Assembly (NCBI GenBank): GCA_039621445.1
Contig: CP154956.1
Coordinates: 21,789,295-21,853,294, forward strand
DNA: 64,000 nt
Origin: Euglena gracilis
Lineage: Eukaryota > Euglenida > Euglenophyceae > Euglenales
Direction of reading: 5' to 3'
Below the pieces are notes generated by a model. The model had not been told where the DNA came from and searched no databases. It worked only from the letters and a program-made list of their open reading frames with translations. Position 1 is the stretch's first letter. Every line of letters begins with the position of its first letter. The position numbers were made by a program, and so were the translations under genes. Positions 33,181 through 45,800 of the stretch are shown here, piece by piece.

Positions 33181-36100
33181 GGCGTCCGTTACCAAAGTGC
33201 TATTTTGCGCCTCCCGGGCGGTAACTGCTGCGTTTTACGCACGCCCGCCGCGGGCAAAATTGCGCCTGTCCGGCCGGCGCCCTTCGCAACAGTCAGGTAA
33301 AGGATCGCCGACCTCTACCCGGGGCAGAGCGCTCGTTTTTGGAGCGCCGGCGCGGCCGATTTCGGCCGAAAACGGCCGAAAAACGACGTTTTTTGGGGCG
33401 TCCGTTACCAAAGTGCTATTTTGCGCCTCCCGGGCGGTAACTGCTGCGTTTTACGCACGCCCGCCGCGGGCAAAATTGCGCCTGTCCGGCCGGCGCCCTT
33501 CGCAACAGTCAGGTAAAGGATCGCCGACCTCTACCCGGGGCAGAGCGCTCGTTTTTGGAGCGCCGGCGCGTCCGATTTCGGCCGAAAACGGCCGAAAAAC
33601 GACGTTTTTTGGGGCGTCCGTTACCAAAGTGCTATTTTGCGCCTCCCGGGCGGTAACTGCTGCGTTTTACGCACGCCCGCCGCGGGCAAAATTGCGCCTG
33701 TCCGGCCGGCGCCCTTCGCAACAATCAGGTAAAGGATCGCCGACCTCTACCCGGGGCAGAGCGCTCGTTTTTGGAGCGCCGGCGCGTCCGATTTCGGCCG
33801 AAAACGGCCGAAAAACGACGTTTTTTGGGGCGTCCGTTACCAAAGTGCTATTTTGCGCCTCCCGGGCGGTAACTGCTGCGTTTTACGCACGCCCGCCGCG
33901 GGCAAAATTGCGCCTGTCCGGCCGGCGCCCTTCGCAACAGTCAGGTAAAGGATCGCCGACCTCTACCCGGGGCAGAGCGCTCGTTTTTGGAGCGCCGGCG
34001 CGTCCGATTTCGGCCGAAAACGGCCGAAAAACGACGTTTTTTGGGGCGTCCGTTACCAAAGTGCTATTTTGCGCCTCCCGGGCGGTAACTGCTGCGTTTT
34101 ACGCACGCCCGCCGCGGGCAAAATTGCGCCTGTCCGGCCGGCGCCCTTCGCAACAGTCAGGTAAAGGATCGCCGACCTCTACCCGGGGCAGAGCGCTCGT
34201 TTTTGGAGCGCCGGCGCGTCCGATTTCGGCCGAAAACGGCCGAAAAACGACGTTTTTTGGGGCGTCCGTTACCAAAGTGCTATTTTGCGCCTCCCGGGCG
34301 GTAACTGCTGCGTTTTACGCACGCCCGCCGCGGGCAAAATTGCGCCTGTCCGGCCGGCGCCCTTCGCAACAGTCAGGTAAAGGATCGCCGACCTCTACCC
34401 GGGGCAGAGCGCTCGTTTTTGGAGCGCCGGCGCGTCCGATTTCGGCCGAAAACGGCCGAAAAACGACGTTTTTTGGGGCGTCCGTTACCAAAGTGCTATT
34501 TTGCGCCTCCCGGGCGGTAACTGCTGCGTTTTACGCACGCCCGCCGCGGGCAAAATTGCGCCTGTCCGGCCGGCGCCCTTCGCAACAGTCAGGTAAAGGA
34601 TCGCCGACCTCTACCCGGGGCAGAGCGCTCGTTTTTGGAGCGCCGGCGCGTCCGATTTCGGCCGAAAACGGCCGAAAAACGACGTTTTTTGGGGGCGTCC
34701 GTTACCAAAGTGCTATTTTGCGCCTCCCGGGCGGTAACTGCTGCGTTTTACGCACGCCCGCCGCGGGCAAAATTGCGCCTGTCCGGCCGGCGCCCTTCGC
34801 AACAGTCAGGTAAAGGATCGCCGACCTCTACCCGGGGCAGAGCGCTCGTTTTTGGAGCGCCGGCGCGTCCGATTTCGGCCGAAAACGGCCGAAAAACGAC
34901 GTTTTTTGGGGCGTCCGTTACCAAAGTGCTATTTTGCGCCTCCCGGGCGGTAACTGCTGCGTTTTACGCACGCCCGCCGCGGGCAAAATTGCGCCTGTCC
35001 GGCCGGCGCCCTTCGCAACAGTCAGGTAAACGATCGCCGACCTCTACCCGGGGCAGAGCGCTCGTTTTTGGAGCGCCGGCGCGTCCGATTTCGGCCGAAA
35101 ACGGCCGAAAAACGACGTTTTTGGGGCGTCCGTTACCAAAGTGCTATTTTGCGCCTCCCGGGCGGTAACTGCTGCGTTTTACGCACGCCCGCCGCGGGCA
35201 AAATTGCGCCTGTCCGGCCGGCGCCCTTCGCAACAGTCAGGTAAACGATCGCCGACCTCTACCCGGGGCAGAGCGCTCGTTTTTGGAGCGCCGGCGCGTC
35301 CGATTTCGGCCGAAAACGGCCGAAAAACGACGTTTTTTGGGGCGTCCGTTACCAAAGTGCTATTTTGCGCCTCCCGGGCGGTAACTGCTGCGTTTTACGC
35401 ACGCCCGCCGCGGGCAAAATTGCGCCTGTCCGGCCGGCGCCCTTCGCAACAGTCAGGTAAAGGATCGCCGACCTCTACCCGGGGCAGAGCGCTCGTTTTT
35501 GGAGCGCCGGCGCGTCCGATTTCGGCCGAAAACGGCCGAAAAACGACGTTTTTTGGGGCGTCCGTTACCAAAGTGCTATTTTGCGCCTCCCGGGCGGTAA
35601 CTGCTGCGTTTTACGCACGCCCGCCGCGGGCAAAATTGCGCCTGTCCGGCCGGCGCCCTTCGCAACAGTCAGGTAAAGGATCGCCGACCTCTACCCGGGG
35701 CAGAGCGCTCGTTTTTGGAGCGCCGGCGCGTCCGATTTCGGCCGAAAACGGCCGAAAAACGACGTTTTTTGGGGCGTCCGTTACCAAAGTGCTATTTTGC
35801 GCCTCCCGGGCGGTAACTGCTGCGTTTTACGCACGCCCGCCGCGGGCAAAATTGCGCCTGTCCGGCCGGCGCCCTTCGCAACAGTCAGGTAAAGGATCGC
35901 CGACCTCTACCCGGGGCAGAGCGCTCGTTTTTGGAGCGCCGGCGCGTCCGATTTCGGCCGAAAACGGCCGAAAAACGACGTTTTTTGGGGGCGTCCGTTA
36001 CCAAAGTGCTATTTTGCGCCTCCCGGGCGGTAACTGCTGCGTTTTACGCACGCCCGCCGCGGGCAAAATTGCGCCTGTCCGGCCGGCGCCCTTCGCAACA

Positions 36101-39100
36101 GTCAGGTAAAGGATCGCCGACCTCTACCCGGGGCAGAGCGCTCGTTTTTGGAGCGCCGGCGCGTCCGATTTCGGCCGAAAACGGCCGAAAAACGACGTTT
36201 TTTGGGGCGTCCGTTACCAAAGTGCTATTTTGCGCCTCCCGGGCGGTAACTGCTGCGTTTTACGCACGCCCGCCGCGGGCAAAATTGCGCCTGTCCGGCC
36301 GGCGCCCTTCGCAACAGTCAGGTAAAGGATCGCCGACCTCTACCCGGGGCAGAGCGCTCGTTTTTGGAGCGCCGGCGCGTCCGATTTCGGCCGAAAACGG
36401 CCGAAAAACGACGTTTTTTGGGGGCGTCCGTTACCAAAGTGCTATTTTGCGCCTCCCGGGCGGTAACTGCTGCGTTTTACGCACGCCCGCGCGGGCAAAA
36501 TTGCGCCTGTCCGGCCGGCGCCCTTCGCAACAGTCAGGTAAAGGATCGCCGACCTCTACCCGGGGCAGAGCGCTCGTTTTTGGAGCGCCGGCGCGTCCGA
36601 TTTCGGCCGAAAACGGCCGAAAAACGACGTTTTTGGGGCGTCCGTTACCAAAGTGCTATTTTGCGCCTCCCGGGCGGTAACTGCTGCGTTTTACGCACGC
36701 CCGCCGCGGGCAAAATTGCGCCTGTCCGGCCGGCGCCCTTCGCAACAGTCAGGTAAAGGATCGCCGACCTCTACCCGGGGCAGAGCGCTCGTTTTTGGAG
36801 CGCCGGCGCGTCCGATTTCGGCCGAAAACGGCCGAAAAACGACGTTTTTTGGGGCGTCCGTTACCAAAGTGCTATTTTGCGCCTCCCGGGCGGTAACTGC
36901 TGCGTTTTACGCACGCCCGCCGCGGGCAAAATTGCGCCTGTCCGGCCGGCGCCCTTCGCAACAGTCAGGTAAATGATCGCCGACCTCTACCCGGGGCAGA
37001 GCGCTCGTTTTTGGAGCGCCGGCGCGTCCGATTTCGGCCGAAAACGGCCGAAAAACGACGTTTTTTGGGGCGTCCGTTACCAAAGTGCTATTTTGCGCCT
37101 CCCGGGCGGTAACTGCTGCGTTTTACGCACGCCCGCCGCGGGCAAAATTGCGCCTGTCCGGCCGGCGCCCTTCGCAACAGTCAGGTAAATGATCGCCGAC
37201 CTCTACCCGGGGCAGAGCGCTCGTTTTTGGAGCGCCGGCGCGTCCGATTTCGGCCGAAAACGGCCGAAAAACGACGTTTTTTGGGGGCGTCCGTTACCAA
37301 AGTGCTATTTTGCGCCTCCCGGGCGGTAACTGCTGCGTTTTACGCACGCCCGCCGCGGGCAAAATTGCGCCTGTCCGGCCGGCGCCCTTCGCAACAGTCA
37401 GGTAAATGATCGCCGACCTCTACCCGGGGCAGAGCGCTCGTTTTTGGAGCGCCGGCGCGTCCGATTTCGGCCGAAAACGGCCGAAAAACGACGTTTTTTG
37501 GGGCGTCCGTTACCAAAGTGCTATTTTGCGCCTCCCGGGCGGTAACTGCTGCGTTTTACGCACGCCCGCCGCGGGCAAAATTGCGCCTGTCCGGCCGGCG
37601 CCCTTCGCAACAGTCAGGTAAAGGATCGCCGACCTCTACCCGGGGCAGAGCGCTCGTTTTTGGAGCGCCGGCGCGTCCGATTTCGGCCGAAAACGGCCGA
37701 AAAACGACGTTTTTTTGGGGCGTCCGTTACCAAAGTGCTATTTTGCGCCTCCCGGGCGGTAACTGCTGCGTTTTACGCACGCCCGCCGCGGGCAAAATTG
37801 CGCCTGTCCGGCCGGCGCCCTTCGCAACAGTCAGGTAAAGGATCGCCGACCTCTACCCGGGGCAGAGCGCTCGTTTTTGGAGCGCCGGCGCGTCCGATTT
37901 CGGCCGAAAACGGCCGAAAAACGACGTTTTTTTTGGGGCGTCCGTTACCAAAGTGCTATTTTGCGCCTCCCGGGCGGTAACTGCTGCGTTTTACGCACGC
38001 CCGCCGCGGGCAAAATTGCGCCTGTCCGGCCGGCGCCCTTCGCAACAGTCAGGTAAAGGATCGCCGACCTCTACCCGGGGCAGAGCGCTCGTTTTTGGAG
38101 CGCGGGCGCGTCCGATTTCGGCCGAAAACGGCCGAAAAACGACGTTTTTGGGGCGTCCGTTACCAAAGTGCTATTTTGCGCCTCCCGGGCGGTAACTGCT
38201 GCGTTTTACGCACGCCCGCCGCGGGCAAAATTGCGCCTGTCCGGCCGGCGCCCTTCGCAACAGTCAGGTAAAGGATCGCCGACCTCTACCCGGGGCAGAG
38301 CGCTCGTTTTTGGAGCGCCGGCGCGTCCGATTTCGGCCGAAAACGGCCGAAAAACGACGTTTTTTGGGGCGTCCGTTACCAAAGTGCTATTTTGCGCCTC
38401 CCGGGCGGTAACTGCTGCGTTTTACGCACGCCCGCCGCGGGCAAAATTGCGCCTGTCCGGCCGGCGCCCTTCGCAACAGTCAGGTAAAGATCGCCGACCT
38501 CTACCCGGGGCAGAGCGCTCATTTTTGGAGCGCCGGCGTGCGTCCGATTTCGGCCGAAAACGGCCGAAAAAACGACGTTTTTTGGGGCGTCCGTTACCAA
38601 AGTGCTATTTTGCGCCTCCCGGGCGGTAACTGCTGCGTTTTACGCACGCCCGCCGCGGGCAAAATTGCGCCTGTCCGGCCGGCGCCCTTCGCAACAGTCA
38701 GGTAAAGGATCGCCGACCTCTACCCGGGGCAGAGCGCTCGTTTTTGGAGCGCCGGCGCGTCCGATTTCGGCCGAAAACGGCCGAAAAACGACGTTTTTTG
38801 GGGCGTCCGTTACCAAAGTGCTATTTTGCGCCTCCCGGGCGGTAACTGCTGCGTTTTACGCACGCCCGCCGCGGGCAAAATTGCGCCTGTCCGGCCGGCG
38901 CCCTTCGCAACAGTCAGGTAAAGATCGCCGACCTCTACCCGGGGCAGAGCGCTCGTTTTTGGAGCGCCGGCGCGTCCGATTTCGGCCGAAAACGGCCGAA
39001 AAACGACGTTTTTTGGGGCGTCCGTTACCAAAGTGCTATTTTGCGCCTCCCGGGCGGTAACTGCTGCGTTTTACGCACGCCCGCCGCGGGCAAAATTGCG

Positions 39101-42100
39101 CCTGTCCGGCCGGCGCCCTTCGCAACAGTCAGGTAAAGGATCGCCGACCTCTACCCGGGGCAGAGCGCTCGTTTTTGGAGCGCCGGCGCGTCCGATTTCG
39201 GCCGAAAACGGCCGAAAAACGACGTTTTTTGGGGCGTCCGTTACCAAAGTGCTATTTTGCGCCTCCCGGGCGGTAACTGCTGTTTTACGCACGCCCGCCG
39301 CGGGCAAAATTGCGCCTGTCCGGCCGGCGCCCTTCGCAACAGTCAGGTAAAGGATCGCCGACCTCTACCCGGGGCAGAGCGCTCGTTTTTGGAGCGCCGG
39401 CGCGTCCGATTTCGGCCGAAAACGGCCGAAAAACGACGTTTTTTGGGGCGTCCGTTACCAAAGTGCTATTTTGCGCCTCCCGGGCGGTAACTGCTGCGTT
39501 TTACGCACGCCCGCCGCGGGCAAAATTGCGCCTGTCCGGCCGGCGCCCTTCGCAACAGTCAGGTAAAGGATCGCCGACCTCTACCCGGGGCAGAGCGCTC
39601 GTTTTTGGAGCGCCGGCGCGTCCGATTTCGGCCGAAAACGGCCGAAAAACGACGTTTTTTGGGGCGTCCGTTACCAAAGTGCTATTTTGCGCCTCCCGGG
39701 CGGTAACTGCTGCGTTTTACGCACGCCCGCCGCGGGCAAAATTGCGCCTGTCCGGCCGGCGCCCTTCGCAACAGTCAGGTAAAGGATCGCCGACCTCTAC
39801 CCGGGGCAGAGCGCTCGTTTTTGGAGCGCCGGCGCGTCCGATTTCGGCCGAAAACGGCCGAAAACGGCCGAAAAACGACGTTTTTGGGGGCGTCCGTTAC
39901 CAAAGTGCTATTTTGCGCCTCCCGGGCGGTAACTGCTGCGTTTTACGCACGCCCGCCGCGGGCAAAATTGCGCCTGTCCGGCCGGCGCCCTTCGCAACAG
40001 TCAGGTAAAGGATCGCCGACCTCTACCCGGGGCAGAGCGCTCGTTTTTGGAGCGCCGGCGCGTCCGATTTCGGCCGAAAACGGCCGAAAAACGACGTTTT
40101 TTGGGGCGTCCGTTACCAAAGTGCTATTTTGCGCCTCCCGGGCGGTAACTGCTGCGTTTTACGCACGCCCGCCGCGGGCAAAATTGCGCCTGTCCGGCCG
40201 GCGCCCTTCGCAACAGTCAGGTAAAGGATCGCCGACCTCTACCCGGGGCAGAGCGCTCGTTTTTGGAGCGCCGGCGCGTCCGATTTCGGCCGAAAACGGC
40301 CGAAAAACGACGTTTTTGGGGCGTCCGTTACCAAAGTGCTATTTTTGGCCTCCCGGGCGGTAACTGCTGCGTTTTACGCACGCCCGCCGCGGGCAAAATT
40401 GCGCCTGTCCGGCCGGCGCCCTTCGCAACAGTCAGGTAAAGATCGCCGACCTCTACCCGGGGCAGAGCGCTCGTTTTTGGAGCGCCGGCGCGTCCGATTT
40501 CGGCCGAAAACGGCCGAAAACGACGTTTTTTGGGGCGTCCGTTACCAAAGTGCTATTTTGCGCCTCCCGGGCGGTAACTGCTGCGTTTTACGCACGCCCG
40601 CCGCGGGCAAAATTGCGCCTGTCCGGCCGGCGCCCTTCGCAACAGTCAGGTAAAGGATCGCCGACCTCTACCCGGGGCAGAGCGCTCGTTTTTGGAGCGC
40701 CGGCGCGTCCGATTTCGGCCGAAAACGGCCGAAAAACGACGTTTTTTGGGGCGTCCGTTACCAAAGTGCTATTTTGCGCCTCCCGGGCGGTAACTGCTGC
40801 GTTTTACGCACGCCCGCCGCGGGCAAAATTGCGCCTGTCCGGCCGGCGCCCTTCGCAACAGTCAGGTAAAGGATCGCCGACCTCTACCCGGGGCAGAGCG
40901 CTCGTTTTTGGAGCGCCGGCGCGTCCGATTTCGGCCGAAAACGGCCGAAAAACGACGTTTTTTGGGGCGTCCGTTACCAAAGTGCTATTTTGCGCCTCCC
41001 GGGCGGTAACTGCTGCGTTTTACGCACGCCCGCCGCGGGCAAAATTGCGCCTGTCCGGCCGGCGCCCTTCGCAACAGTCAGGTAAAGGATCGCCGACCTC
41101 TACCCGGGGCAGAGCGCTCGTTTTTGGAGCGCCGGCGCGTCCGATTTCGGCCGAAAACGGCCGAAAAACGACGTTTTTTGGGGCGTCCGTTACCAAAGTG
41201 CTATTTTGCGCCTCCCGGGCGGTAACTGCTGCGTTTTACGCACGCCCGCCGCGGGCAAAATTGCGCCTGTCCGGCCGGCGCCCTTCGCAAAAGTCAGGTA
41301 AAGGATCGCCGACCTCTACCCGGGGCAGAGCGCTCGTTTTTGGAGCGCCGGCGCGTCCGATTTCGGCCGAAAACGGCCGAAAAACGACGTTGTTTTTTGG
41401 CGTCCGTTATCAAAGTGCTTTTTTGCGCCTCCCGGGCGGTAACTGCTGCGTTTTACGCACGCCCGCCGCGGGCAAAATTGCGCCTGTCCGGCCGGCGCCC
41501 TTCGCAACAGTCAGGTAAAGGATCGCCGACCTCTACCCGGGGCAGAGCGCTCGTTTTTGGAGCGCCGGCGCGTCCGATTTCGGCCGAAAACGGCCGAAAA
41601 ACGACGTTTTTTGGGGCGTCCGTTACCAAAGTGCTATTTTGCGCCTCCCGGGCGGTAACTGCTGCGTTTTACGCACGCCCGCCGCGGGCAAAATTGCGCC
41701 TGTCCGGCCGGCGCCCTTCGCAACAGTCAGGTAAAGGATCGCCGACCTCTACCCGGGGCAGAGCGCTCGTTTTTGGAGCGCCGGCGCGTCCGATTTCGGC
41801 CGAAAACGGCCGAAAAACGACGTTTTTTGGGGCGTCCGTTACCAAAGTGCTATTTTGCGCCTCCCGGGCGGTAACTGCTGCGTTTTACGCACGCCCGCCG
41901 CGGGCAAAATTGCGCCTGTCCGGCCGGCGCCCTTCGCAACAGTCAGGTAAAGGATCGCCGACCTCTACCCGGGGCAGAGCGCTCGTTTTTGGAGCGCCGG
42001 CGCGTCCGATTTCGGCCGAAAACGGCCGAAAAACGACGTTTTTTGGGGCGTCCGTTACCAAAGTGCTATTTTGCGCCTCCCGGGCGGTAACTGCTGCGTT

Positions 42101-42844
42101 TTACGCACGCCCGCCGCGGGCAAAATTGCGCCTGTCCGGCCGGCGCCCTTCGCAACAGTCAGGTAAAGGATCGCCGACCTCTACCCGGGGCAGAGCGCTC
42201 GTTTTTGGAGCGCCGGCGCGTCCGATTTCGGCCGAAAACGGCCGAAAAACGACGTTTTTTGGGGCGTCCGTTACCAAAGTGCTATTTTGCGCCTCCCGGG
42301 CGGTAACTGCTGCGTTTTACGCACGCCCGCCGCGGGCAAAATTGCGCCTGTCCGGCCGGCGCCCTTCGCAACAATAATCACTAAAAATAGAAAACCAACA
42401 ACGACCCCCCAACCAAGCCAACCCCTCCCCCCCCCCCCCCCCCCCCCGCCTCCCCCTCTCCCCGGGGCAGAGCGCTCGTTTTTGGAGCGCCGGCGCGTCC
42501 GATTTCGGCCGAAAACGGCCGAAAAACGACGTTTTTTGGGGCGTCCGTTACCAAAGTGCTATTTTGCGCCTCCCGGGCGGTAACTGCTGCGTTTTACGCA
42601 CGCCCGCCGCGGGCAAAATTGCGCCTGTCCGGCCGGCGCCCTTCGCAACAGTCAGGTAAAGGATCGCCGACCTCTACCCGGGGCAGAGCGCTCGTTTTTG
42701 GAGCGCCGGCGCGTCCGATTTCGGCCGAAAACGGCCGAAAAACGACGTTTTTTGGGGCGTCCGTTACCAAAGTGCTATTTTGCGCCTCCCGGGCGGTAAC
42801 TGCTGCGTTTTACGCACGCCCGCCGCGGGCAAAATTGCGCCTGT
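33181..42844 (+). repeat. Satellite array B, homogeneous core (about 44 monomers)
   Basis: Monomers are nearly identical with an exact period of 216 bp (GGCGTCCGTTACC at 33181, 33397, 33613). All carry the CGACCTCTACCCGG type and GGCGCGTCCGATTTCGG. Rare private changes are shared by neighbours, such as GTAAATGATCG in three consecutive units near 36971, 37187 and 37403, and a lost G giving AAAGATCG near 38487 and 38921. This is the pattern of recent amplification by unequal exchange. The long open frames here are a by-product of a period divisible by three. Confidence 0.96.
42374..42460. other. Non-satellite interruption with 21-base poly-C
   Basis: After TTCGCAACA the expected 26 bases of satellite are replaced by about 87 bases: an A/C-rich stretch (42374-42420) and a C-rich stretch with an uninterrupted run of 21 C (42427-42447). 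The monomer then resumes with CCCGGGGCAG at 42461. It resembles nothing else in the window. It could be a real low-complexity insertion or a sequencing/assembly artefact inside a nearly identical array. Confidence 0.7.
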
Positions 42845-45800
42845 CGGGCCGGCGCCCTTCGAAACAGTCAGGTAAAGGATCACCGACCTCTACCCGGGGC
42901 AGAGCGCTCGTTTTTGGAGCGCGGGCGCGGCCGATTTCGGCCGAAAACGACCGAAAAACGACGTTTTTTTTGGGCGTCCGTTGCCAAAGTGCTATTTTGC
43001 GCCTCCCGGGCGGTAACTGCTGCGTTTTACGCACGCCCGCCGCGGGCAAAATTGCGCCTGTCGGGCCGGCGCCCTTCGAAACAGTCAGGTAAAGGATCAC
43101 CGACCTCTACCCGGGGCAGAGCGCTCGTTTTTGGAGCGCGGCCGCAGCCGATTTCGGCCGAAAACGACCGAAAAACGACGTTTTTTTGGGCGTCCGTTGC
43201 CAAAGTGCTATTTTGCGCCTCCCGGGCGGTAACTGCTGCGTTTTACGCACGCCCGCCGCGGGCAAAATTGCGCCTGTCGGGCCGGCGCCCTTCGAAACAG
43301 TCAGGTAAAGCATCGCCGACCTCTACCCGGGGCAGAGCGCTCGTTTTTGGAGCGCGGGCGCGGCCGATTTCGGCCGAAAACGACCGGAAAAAGACGTTTT
43401 TTTGGGCGTCCGTTGCCAAAGTGCTATTTTGCGCCTCCCGGGCGGTAACTGCTGCGTTTTACGCACGCCCGCCGCGGGCAAAATTGCGCCTGTCGGGCCG
43501 GCGCCCTTCGAAACAGTCAGGTAAAGGATCGCCGACCTCTACCCGGGGCAGAGCGCTCGTTTTTGGAGCGCGGGCGCGGCCGATTTCGGCCGAAAACGAC
43601 CGAAAAACGACGTTTTTTTTTGGCGTCCGTTGCCAAAGTGCTATTTTGTGCCTCCCGGGCGGTAACTGCTGCGTTTTACGCACGCCCGCCACGGGCAAAA
43701 CTGCGCCTGTCGGGCCGGCGCCCTTCGAAACAGTCAGGTAAAGGATCGCCGACCTCTACCCGGGGCAGAGCGCTCGTTTTTGGAGCGCCGGCGCGGCCGA
43801 TTTCGGCCGAAAACGACCGAAAAAAGACGCTTTTTGGGTCGTCCGTTGCCGAAGTGTTATTTTGCGCCTCCCGGGCGGTAACTGCTGCGTTTTACGCACG
43901 CCCGCCGCGGTCAAAATTGCGCCTGTCGGGCCCGCGCCCTTCGCAACAGTCGGGTAAAGGATCGCCGACCTCTACCCGGGGCAGAGCGCTCGTTTTTGGA
44001 ACGCCGGCGCGGCCGATTTCGGCCGAAAACGACCGAAAAACCACGTTTTTGGGGCGTCCGTTGCCGAAGTGCTATTTTGCGCCTCCGGGGCGGTAACTTC
44101 TGCGTTTTACGCACGCCCGCCGCTGGCAAAATTGCGCCTGTCGGGCCGGCGCCCTTCGAAACAGTCAGGTAAAGGATCGCCGACCTCTACCCGGGGCAGA
44201 GCGCTCGTTTTTGGAGCGCCGGCGCGGCCGATTTCGGCCGAAAACGACCGAAAAAAGACGCTTTTTGGGCGTCCGTTGCCGAAGTGTTATTTTGCGCCTC
44301 CCGGGCGGTAACTGCTGCGTTTTTCGCACGCCCGCCGCGGGCAAAATTGCGCCTGTCGCGCCGCCGCCCTTCGCAACAGTCCGGTAAAGGATCGCCGACC
44401 TCTACCCGGGGCAGAGCGCTCGTTTTTGGAGCGCGGGCGCGGCCGATTTCGGCCGAAAACGACCGGAGAACGACGTTTTTTTGGGCGTCCGTTGCCAAAG
44501 TGTTATTTTGCGCCTCCCGGGCGGTAACTGCTGCGTTTTACGCACGCCCGCCGCGGGCAAAATTGCGCCTGTCGAGCCGGCGCCCTTCGCAACAGTCAGG
44601 TAAAGGATCGCCGGCCTCTACGCGGGGCAGAGCGCTCGTTTTTGGAGCGCCGGCGCGGCCGATTTCGGCCGAAAACGACCGAAAAAAGACGCTTTTTGGT
44701 TCGTTTGTTGCCGAAGTGTTATTTTGCGCCTCCTGGGTGGTAACTGCTGCGTTTTACGCACGCCCGCCGCGGGCAAAATTGCGCCTGTCGAGCCGGCGCC
44801 CTTCGCAACAGTCAGGTAAAGGATCGCCGACCTCTACCCGGGGCAGAGCGCTCGTTTTTGGAGCGCCGGCGCGGCCCGACTTCGGCCGAAAACGGCCGAA
44901 AAAAGACGTTTTTTTGGGCGTCCGTTGCCAAATTGCAATTTTGCGCCTCCCGGGCGGTAACTGCTGCGTTTTACGCACGCCCGCCGCGGGCAAAATTGCT
45001 CCGGTGGGGCCGGCGCCCTTCGAAACAGTCAGGTAAAGGATCGCCGACCTCTACCCGGGGCAGAGCGCTCGTTTTTGGAGCGCGGGCGCGGCCGATTTCG
45101 GCCGAAAACGACCGGAGAACGACGTTTTTTTGGGCGTCCGTTGCCAAAGTGTTATTTTGCGCCTCCCGGGCGGTAACTGCTGCGTTTTACGCACGCCCGC
45201 CGCGGGCAAAATTGCGCCTGTCGAGCCGGCGCCCTTCGCAACAGTCAGGTAAAGGATCGCCGGCCTCTACGCGGGGCAGAGCGCTCGTTTTTGGAGCGCC
45301 GGCGCGGCCGATTTCGGCCGAAAACGACCGAAAAAAGACGCTTTTTGGTTCGTTTGTTGCCGAAGTGTTATTTTGCGCCTCCTGGGTGGTAACTGCTGCG
45401 TTTTATGCACGCCCGCCGCGGGCAAAATTGCGCCTGTCGAGCCGGCGCCCTTCGCAACAGTCAGGTAAAGGATCACCGACCCCTCTCTACCCGGGGCAGA
45501 GCGCTCGTTTTTGGAGCGCCGGCGCGGCCGATTTCGGCCGAAAAGGACCGAAAAAAGACGCTTTTTGGGGCGTCCGTTGCCGAAGTGCTATTTTGCGCCT
45601 CCCGGGCGGTAACTGCTGCGTTTTACGCACGCCCGCCGCGGCAAAATTGCGCCTGTCGGGCCGGCGCCCTTCGAAACAGTCAGGTAAAGGATCGCCGACC
45701 TCTACCCGGGGCAGAGCGCTCGTTTTTGGAGCGCGGGCGCGGCCGATTTCGGCCGAAAACGACCGAAAAAAGACGCTTTTTGGGGCGTCCGTTGCCGAAG

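Noticed and set aside
33350-33380. CENP-B-box-like TTCGGCCGAAAACGG in the satellite
   Set aside because: The spacing of the essential TTCG, A and CGGG positions is off by one, so it does not fit the consensus.
32969-36109. Long open reading frames of 300-614 codons in the satellite arrays, made of 72-residue repeats
   Set aside because: They follow from a 216-bp period (72 codons) without stop codons. Frames change wherever T- or G-run length varies, several frames and the opposite strand are open at once, and there is no codon-position bias in the differences.
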